This document shows, piece by piece, positions 60,046 through 64,000 of a stretch of DNA of 64,000 nucleotides. A model generated the notes under the pieces. The model was not told where the DNA came from, searched no databases, and was given only the letters and a program-made list of their open reading frames with translations. The DNA comes from Sphingomonas suaedae (lineage in GTDB: Bacteria > Pseudomonadota > Alphaproteobacteria > Sphingomonadales > Sphingomonadaceae), in contig NZ_CP042239.1 of the NCBI RefSeq assembly GCF_007833215.1, positions 744,001 to 808,000 on the forward strand. Reading direction: 5' to 3'. Made by a program: the position numbers and the translations under genes. Within the stretch, counting starts at the first letter, position 1; every line of letters begins with the position of its first letter.

Positions 60046-60785
60046 GGATCGCGATCGTCGATGACGAACCGCTCTCGCGCGAGCTGACCCGCACATTGCT
60101 CAGCGAAGACGGCGGCATCGAGATTGTCGGGGAGGCCGACAATGGCCTTGCTGCTCTTGCGCTGATCGCCGATGCGGCGCCCGATGCGGTCATCCTCGAC
60201 ATCAGCATGCCCGGCAAGACCGGTATTCAAACCGCGATCGAGCTGGTGCCGCAGGACATCGACATCGTGTTCCTGACCGCCCACGAGGAATATGCGGTCG
60301 ATGCCTTCGAACTGGGTGCTGCAGATTATGTGCTAAAGCCACTCCGCCGGCTGCGCCTCGCCAAGATGTTGACGCGGCTACGCGAGCGCCAGGCCGCCCG
60401 ACGCGCCGGAGCGCCGGCGCCGATCGCCATGCCAGTCGAATGCCAGGAAGAGGATGTGTTCTGGGTGCCGGTGCGCACCGGGCTCGCGCGCGTCAGCGTC
60501 GAGAGCATCCAGCGTGTGGAAGCGGCGCGCGACCATGTCTATTTTCATACCGCCGACCGGGCCTATCTCTACCGGATCACCATGGCGGAGCTGGAATCGC
60601 GAATGATCGCCGGTGGACTGATCCGCGCGCATCGCTCGGCCTTTGTCCGGCCATCCGCGGTCCGGGGAATCAACCGGAGAGGGAAGGTTCTCAAGCTGAC
60701 CCTGGCAGATAACAGCGTGGTCCCGGTCGGACCGCTGTACAGGTCCCAGGTGCTGGCCGCCGTCACCGGGGCGATCGAAGAGTGA
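60042..60785 (+). CDS. LytTR-family response regulator
   Basis: A 247-residue regulator. The receiver domain (1-120) has MRIAIVDDEPLSREL, the phosphoacceptor Asp53 in AVILDISMPGKTG and Lys in YVLKPLRR. The C-terminal LytTR DNA-binding domain (about 145-245) shows ESIQRVEAARDHVYFHTADR and IRAHRSAFVRPSAVRGINR. It is translationally coupled to the kinase upstream and to a hydrolase downstream (GTGA overlap), so the three form one operon. Confidence 0.95.
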   Translation: MRIAIVDDEPLSRELTRTLLSEDGGIEIVGEADNGLAALALIADAAPDAVILDISMPGKTGIQTAIELVPQDIDIVFLTAHEEYAVDAFELGAADYVLKPLRRLRLAKMLTRLRERQAARRAGAPAPIAMPVECQEEDVFWVPVRTGLARVSVESIQRVEAARDHVYFHTADRAYLYRITMAELESRMIAGGLIRAHRSAFVRPSAVRGINRRGKVLKLTLADNSVVPVGPLYRSQVLAAVTGAIEE

Positions 60786-61741
60786 GCGGGGCGCAGATCG
60801 GGGCGCTGTTGCGGCGGCGGGTGCACGACGATGCGTCGGTCGGATGGCACGAGACCGACGATGCCTACCCGCTTCGCACATTCCGGTGGGAGGCGGACGC
60901 GCCGCGCGGATCGATCTTGTTCCTGGGCGGACGCGGCGACTTTTTCGAGAAGTATCTCGAGGCGTTCGGCCATTGGCGCGCGCGTGGCTGGAATGTCGAC
61001 GCCTTTGACTGGCGCGGGCATGGGGGGTCGCCCCGCCTGACCGCAGATCCGCTGATCGGCCACAGCGGCAGTTTCGCGCGCCTTGTCGCCGACCTCGCCG
61101 AAATCGCCACAGCGTGGCGGGACCGCACGGCCGGGCCACATGTCGTGATGGGCCATTCGATGGGCGGGCATCTGCTGCTGCGCGCGCTGGTCGAACGCAG
61201 GATCGTGCCCAATGCGGCGGTGTTGCTCTCGCCAATGATCCGTATCCGTACACCGCTCGGCGTTCGCCTGAGCGAGGTCATCGCTTCCTGGCAGGTCCGT
61301 CGCGGCAATGGAGCGCGCGGGCCGTGGAAGGAAAGCGCGAGCGCGGCAAACCAGGTCGACAGCATGTCGATGATGACGGGAGACCTCGAGCGGTATCTCG
61401 ACGAGCAGTTCTGGCTGGACGAAAATCCGGCATTTCGCCTGGGGCCGCCGAGCTGGAGCTGGCTGGCGGAAGCGTTTTCCTCAAGCAGGAAACTGCGCGC
61501 AAACCCGGAGGTCCGGGGCCTGCATCTCCCTTTGCTGCTGATGGTCGCCGATCGCGATCGCCTGACTCATAGCGGGGCCGCGCGACGCCTGATTGGGCAA
61601 CTTCCGAACGTCACCGTGCGTCGGTTCGGCAAGGGCGTGGCGCACGAATTGTTGCGCGAGCGAGAACCGGTGCGAAGCGTGGCAATGGCGGCGATCGACG
61701 ACTTTCTCGCCGCGATCGCCGCCCCTGGGGGTCAGTTCTGA
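60782..61741 (+). CDS. Alpha/beta hydrolase (S33 / monoacylglycerol-lipase-like)
   Basis: A 319-residue hydrolase with GSILFLGGRGDFFEKYLEAF, the DWRGHGGS loop, the nucleophile Ser126 in VVMGHSMGGH, Asp in VADRDRLTHSG and final His in GVAHELLRE. This is the pattern of lysophospholipase/monoglyceride-lipase-like enzymes, so membrane-lipid turnover is possible. The GTG start overlaps the response regulator stop by four bases. Its coupling to a two-component system suggests its expression, or a product it makes, is linked to that signal. Confidence 0.93.
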   Translation: MSGAQIGALLRRRVHDDASVGWHETDDAYPLRTFRWEADAPRGSILFLGGRGDFFEKYLEAFGHWRARGWNVDAFDWRGHGGSPRLTADPLIGHSGSFARLVADLAEIATAWRDRTAGPHVVMGHSMGGHLLLRALVERRIVPNAAVLLSPMIRIRTPLGVRLSEVIASWQVRRGNGARGPWKESASAANQVDSMSMMTGDLERYLDEQFWLDENPAFRLGPPSWSWLAEAFSSSRKLRANPEVRGLHLPLLLMVADRDRLTHSGAARRLIGQLPNVTVRRFGKGVAHELLREREPVRSVAMAAIDDFLAAIAAPGGQF

Positions 61742-62112
61742 GTCCAGACCCGCAGGTTCAGCCCCCCCGCTGAAACGACGTTGCCACCGCCTGCCGACAC
61801 GACATTGCCACCGCCCGCCGCAATGACGCCGCTGGCGCCGTTCACCACCGGATAGTCGCGGCCGTTCACGTTCACGACTGCATGTCCGTCCTTGATCGTG
61901 ATCCGGCTGCCCCGCGGTGCCTGGATCGTGACCTGCTTCTTCTTGTAATAGGGGTATTGCGGCCCGTTGTTGTTGTCCCAAGGGGCACAGCCCCAAACCA
62001 GAATGTTGATCACGCCGTTGCATCCGGTGCCGGCGTGAGCGGGGGAGGCAAAGCCGATGGCAGCAGCTGCGGCCAGTCCGGCCAGGGCAAGCTTGACAGG
62101 CGTTGAAGTCAT
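61732..62112 (-). CDS. Small secreted protein with GGGNVVSA repeats
   Basis: A 126-residue exported protein. Residues 1-27 are a signal peptide (LALAGLAAAAAIGFASPAHA). Two cysteines (GTGCNG and VWGCAPW) may pair. The end is repetitive (IAAGGGNVVSAGGGNVVSAG), reminiscent of amyloid-like or beta-solenoid repeats. GAGG provides the ribosome site. Its 3' end overlaps the convergent hydrolase gene by 10 bases. Family not recognised. Confidence 0.78.
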   Translation of the reverse strand: MTSTPVKLALAGLAAAAAIGFASPAHAGTGCNGVINILVWGCAPWDNNNGPQYPYYKKKQVTIQAPRGSRITIKDGHAVVNVNGRDYPVVNGASGVIAAGGGNVVSAGGGNVVSAGGLNLRVWTQN

Positions 62113-62197
62113 GATGGTTTCCTCGCTGAAGTGAGGGGTGCCTTGTCATCCGCTAGTCGCTGTCTTGACCAGCAGGGCACGACGGCAATGCCCGTGC

Positions 62198-62503
62198 TTA
62201 CGACGAAGATGCGTCTGGACGGGATTCGGTTATGCGGGCGAAGAGACGCAGCAAGGCCTCCAGCGCGACCGCGATCCCGCCGCCCACTGCTGCGCCGAGC
62301 AGCAGCATGACCGGGGCAAACAGCGCGAGCGCGAGCCACTCGCCCGGCGATTGAGGACCAGCCGGACTGTGGGCGCCGCAACAACGGACCGAAGCCACGA
62401 GGTAGACGAGCGCGACAACCAGCAGTTCGAACGACGCGAAGCCGATCCAGCCGGCCAGTTTTGCGGATCGGCGCAATACAAATGCTTTGGACGAGATCGT
62501 CAT
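62198..62503 (-). CDS. Small two-TM membrane protein
   Basis: A 101-residue protein starting MTISSKAFVLRRSAKLAGWI. It has two hydrophobic helices (about residues 18-38 and 57-86) separated by a loop with CCGAHSPAGPQSP. The C-terminus is polar. No family recognised. It lies 85 bases upstream of the secreted-repeat gene and may be co-transcribed. Confidence 0.65.
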   Translation of the reverse strand: MTISSKAFVLRRSAKLAGWIGFASFELLVVALVYLVASVRCCGAHSPAGPQSPGEWLALALFAPVMLLLGAAVGGGIAVALEALLRLFARITESRPDASSS

Positions 62504-62731
62504 CGTCGTTCGATGCCACGCACTGCGCGAGGCGCCAGCCGTTCGCTACAACGGCGGTCGGATCGCGCATAAAGCGACGAAATCGGCCTGGCTCGCGACT
62601 AAAGTGCGCCGGGAATTTCAGCGCTGACTTTGTCCCGCGCGGAAGAGCGCCGCGACGACGGTGAGATGTTCATCTCCGTAATCGGGAAAGACGAAGTGAG
62701 GGACCTCACTGAGGAGCAGCACGGAGACCGC
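62504..62731. other. Intergenic region
   Basis: No gene supported. Directly followed by the large inverted repeat at 62732. Confidence 0.4.
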
Positions 62732-62774
62732 AGCTTAGGCCCCTCCCTGGCAACGCCCGGGAGAGGCCTAAGCT
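62732..62774. repeat. Large inverted repeat (43 bases) near the MFS gene end
   Basis: AGCTTAGGCCCCTCCC (62732-62747) and GGGAGAGGCCTAAGCT (62759-62774) pair at 15 of 16 positions around an 11-base loop. It is 154 bases after the stop of the minus-strand MFS gene. GAGGAGC (62711) and GCTCCTC (62772) allow an alternative pairing. It may be a terminator or a mobile-repeat end. Confidence 0.65.
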
Positions 62775-62927
62775 CCTCTGCGGGCGTCTGCTTCGCGCCT
62801 CACCAGTGCCGCCGTTCGCCATCCTTTCGATGAATCCCAAAAGCGGCCACTGACTGAGGTGGTGGGGAATCGGTTTTGGTAGGAACCTGATTTGCAGGAG
62901 CAATTTGATAAGCGAACGAGCGTCGCT

Positions 62928-64000
62928 CTACTCCGCTTCCAGCTCGCGGAGGCTGCGGCCGCGCGTTTCGCGCCCGAACCAGGCGATCATTCCGGCAGAC
63001 ACCGCCGTCGGAACTAACAGCGCCAGCGCTGCACCCACCAGCGTCGGTGCGAAGCCCGCGGGGGCCGCAACCTGTACTGCGACCCCGCCGAACTTGCTGC
63101 TCCCCGCCACCAATCCTGTTGCCCGCCCCCGGGTGCCGAGGGGATAGTTTTCCGCCGTGAAGGGCAGCAGCACCGCGATGGTCCCGTTAGTGCCGACGAT
63201 CAGCATCGCGATGACCGCGATCAGCACCGGCTCCCAACTCAACAGCGACGGGGGCAGCATCGCACCGATAAGGCCGGCAAAGGTCAGGCCGACTGTGCCG
63301 ACAAGTGTCCATTTGCTGCTCCGACGCGCATAGAATAGCGCGGCCAGCAAGACGGTGGGGAACGCGAGCAGCGATGATTTGGCGAGAATTCCGCTCGCCA
63401 CTTCGGCGCTATAGCCGCGGGCCTGCAGGTCCGATGGAAGCCACAGCAGAAGCCCGAAATTGACGAAACTCCAGCACAGCGCAGTCATGACGAGCGCGGC
63501 GGTGAGGCGGTGATGTTCGGTGCTTGTTGGCGTATCGGCCGGGGCCTCGATAGGTCGCGGCTTAGGCGCTAGGCCGAAGCGCTTCTGCATCTGCGCCAGT
63601 TCGGCTTCGCGGCCGCGTTCGGCGAGAAAGCGTGGCGTTTCAGGAATGAACCGCGCCAAGGCGAGCAGCAACAATCCGCTTGGAAACCCTTGGAGCCAAA
63701 GCGCGCGCCACCCATAGACCGGCTCTAGAACATAGGCCGCCCCGCTGGCGGCGAGATAACCTCCGACCAATCCCATGCCCCCGACCAGCACCAGCACCCA
63801 ACTACGATGGCGCGGCGGCATCACTTCGGCGAGCAGCGTGTAGATCACAGGCAGCATCCCGCCTGCCGATATGCCCATGAGAAAGCACATCACCAGGTTC
63901 CAGGCGAAAGCCGGCATCGCCCCGCAGATGGCGGTCGAGACGAACAGGATCGTCGAAAGCAGGATCGACACGCGACGACCATAGATGTCCGCCAGCCAGC
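62928..64000 (-). CDS. MFS transporter, N-terminus beyond the window
   Basis: The C-terminal 357 or so residues of a major facilitator superfamily transporter. The frame is open to the window edge and the visible start (DIYGRRVSILLSTILF) includes motif A between TM2 and TM3, so two helices are missing. About ten hydrophobic helices are seen, with LARFIPETPRFLAERGREAE after TM6, as in the sugar/aromatic-acid porter branch. The C-terminal end is RGRSLRELEAE. The substrate cannot be told. Confidence 0.93.
   Translation of the reverse strand, partial: WLADIYGRRVSILLSTILFVSTAICGAMPAFAWNLVMCFLMGISAGGMLPVIYTLLAEVMPPRHRSWVLVLVGGMGLVGGYLAASGAAYVLEPVYGWRALWLQGFPSGLLLLALARFIPETPRFLAERGREAELAQMQKRFGLAPKPRPIEAPADTPTSTEHHRLTAALVMTALCWSFVNFGLLLWLPSDLQARGYSAEVASGILAKSSLLAFPTVLLAALFYARRSSKWTLVGTVGLTFAGLIGAMLPPSLLSWEPVLIAVIAMLIVGTNGTIAVLLPFTAENYPLGTRGRATGLVAGSSKFGGVAVQVAAPAGFAPTLVGAALALLVPTAVSAGMIAWFGRETRGRSLRELEAE

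Noticed and set aside
62630..62833. Short plus-strand frame across the large hairpin
   Set aside because: It spans an inverted repeat and has no coding character.

Overview
The window looks like chromosomal DNA of an alphaproteobacterium of the family Sphingomonadaceae (Sphingomonas or a close relative). This rests on the high GC content, the gene types (NodT-type RND efflux, MHYT-GGDEF-EAL, ECF41 sigma factor, small sphingomonad-type DUF proteins), an alphaproteobacterial GTTC-N7-GTTC SOS box in front of dinB, and an ArdC/DUF2958/ParB/DUF736/TraF/relaxase gene set common in sphingomonad mobile elements. The taxonomic call is inference; no rRNA gene is present.

Layout. Bases 1-15,800 are ordinary chromosome: a TetR-controlled tripartite RND efflux operon (197-7500), a secreted PRC-barrel-like protein, a subtilisin-like protease divergent from an ECF sigma/anti-sigma pair, a small K+-channel-like protein, an MHYT-GGDEF-EAL protein and a NUDIX hydrolase. 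Bases about 16,650-41,355 form an accessory island. Its left part carries ArdC-type antirestriction, DUF2958 and ParB-like genes, then a nucleic-acid cluster (secreted thermonuclease-like protein, AlkB-like dioxygenase, exonuclease III) and several small unknown genes, one of which is frameshifted. Its middle carries the most interesting cassette, a four-gene minus-strand unit (DUF4238, Apea-type HEPN, PIN-like nuclease, 1265-aa SIR2 protein) that looks like an anti-phage system. An ECF41 sigma factor and its two carboxymuconolactone-decarboxylase-like targets follow. The right part is an incomplete mobilization module: DUF736, a fused MNT-HEPN protein, a helix-turn-helix protein, TraF peptidase, lytic transglycosylase, relaxase and a ribbon-helix-helix protein. 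No integrase, coupling protein or type IV secretion genes are visible.

Bases 42,300-64,000 return to chromosome-like content: SOS-controlled dinB; a hydrolase/sigma/membrane-protein operon; a LysR-NmrA-DUF1857 locus; an orphan SMI1/KNR4 protein; a phytanoyl-CoA-dioxygenase-like enzyme; an alpha/beta hydrolase followed by decayed gene fragments; a 1043-aa autotransporter; an ankyrin/DUF3592/lipoprotein operon; a LytS/LytTR-type two-component pair coupled to a hydrolase; two small secreted or membrane proteins; and an MFS transporter cut by the window end. At least six copies of a diverged intergenic repeat of about 57 bp lie between genes in the 43-56.3 kb part.

Start codons were moved inward from the longest reading frame where a Shine-Dalgarno sequence, a signal peptide or the family's usual N-terminus supported it. 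All domain names are from motif recognition by eye, with no database search.
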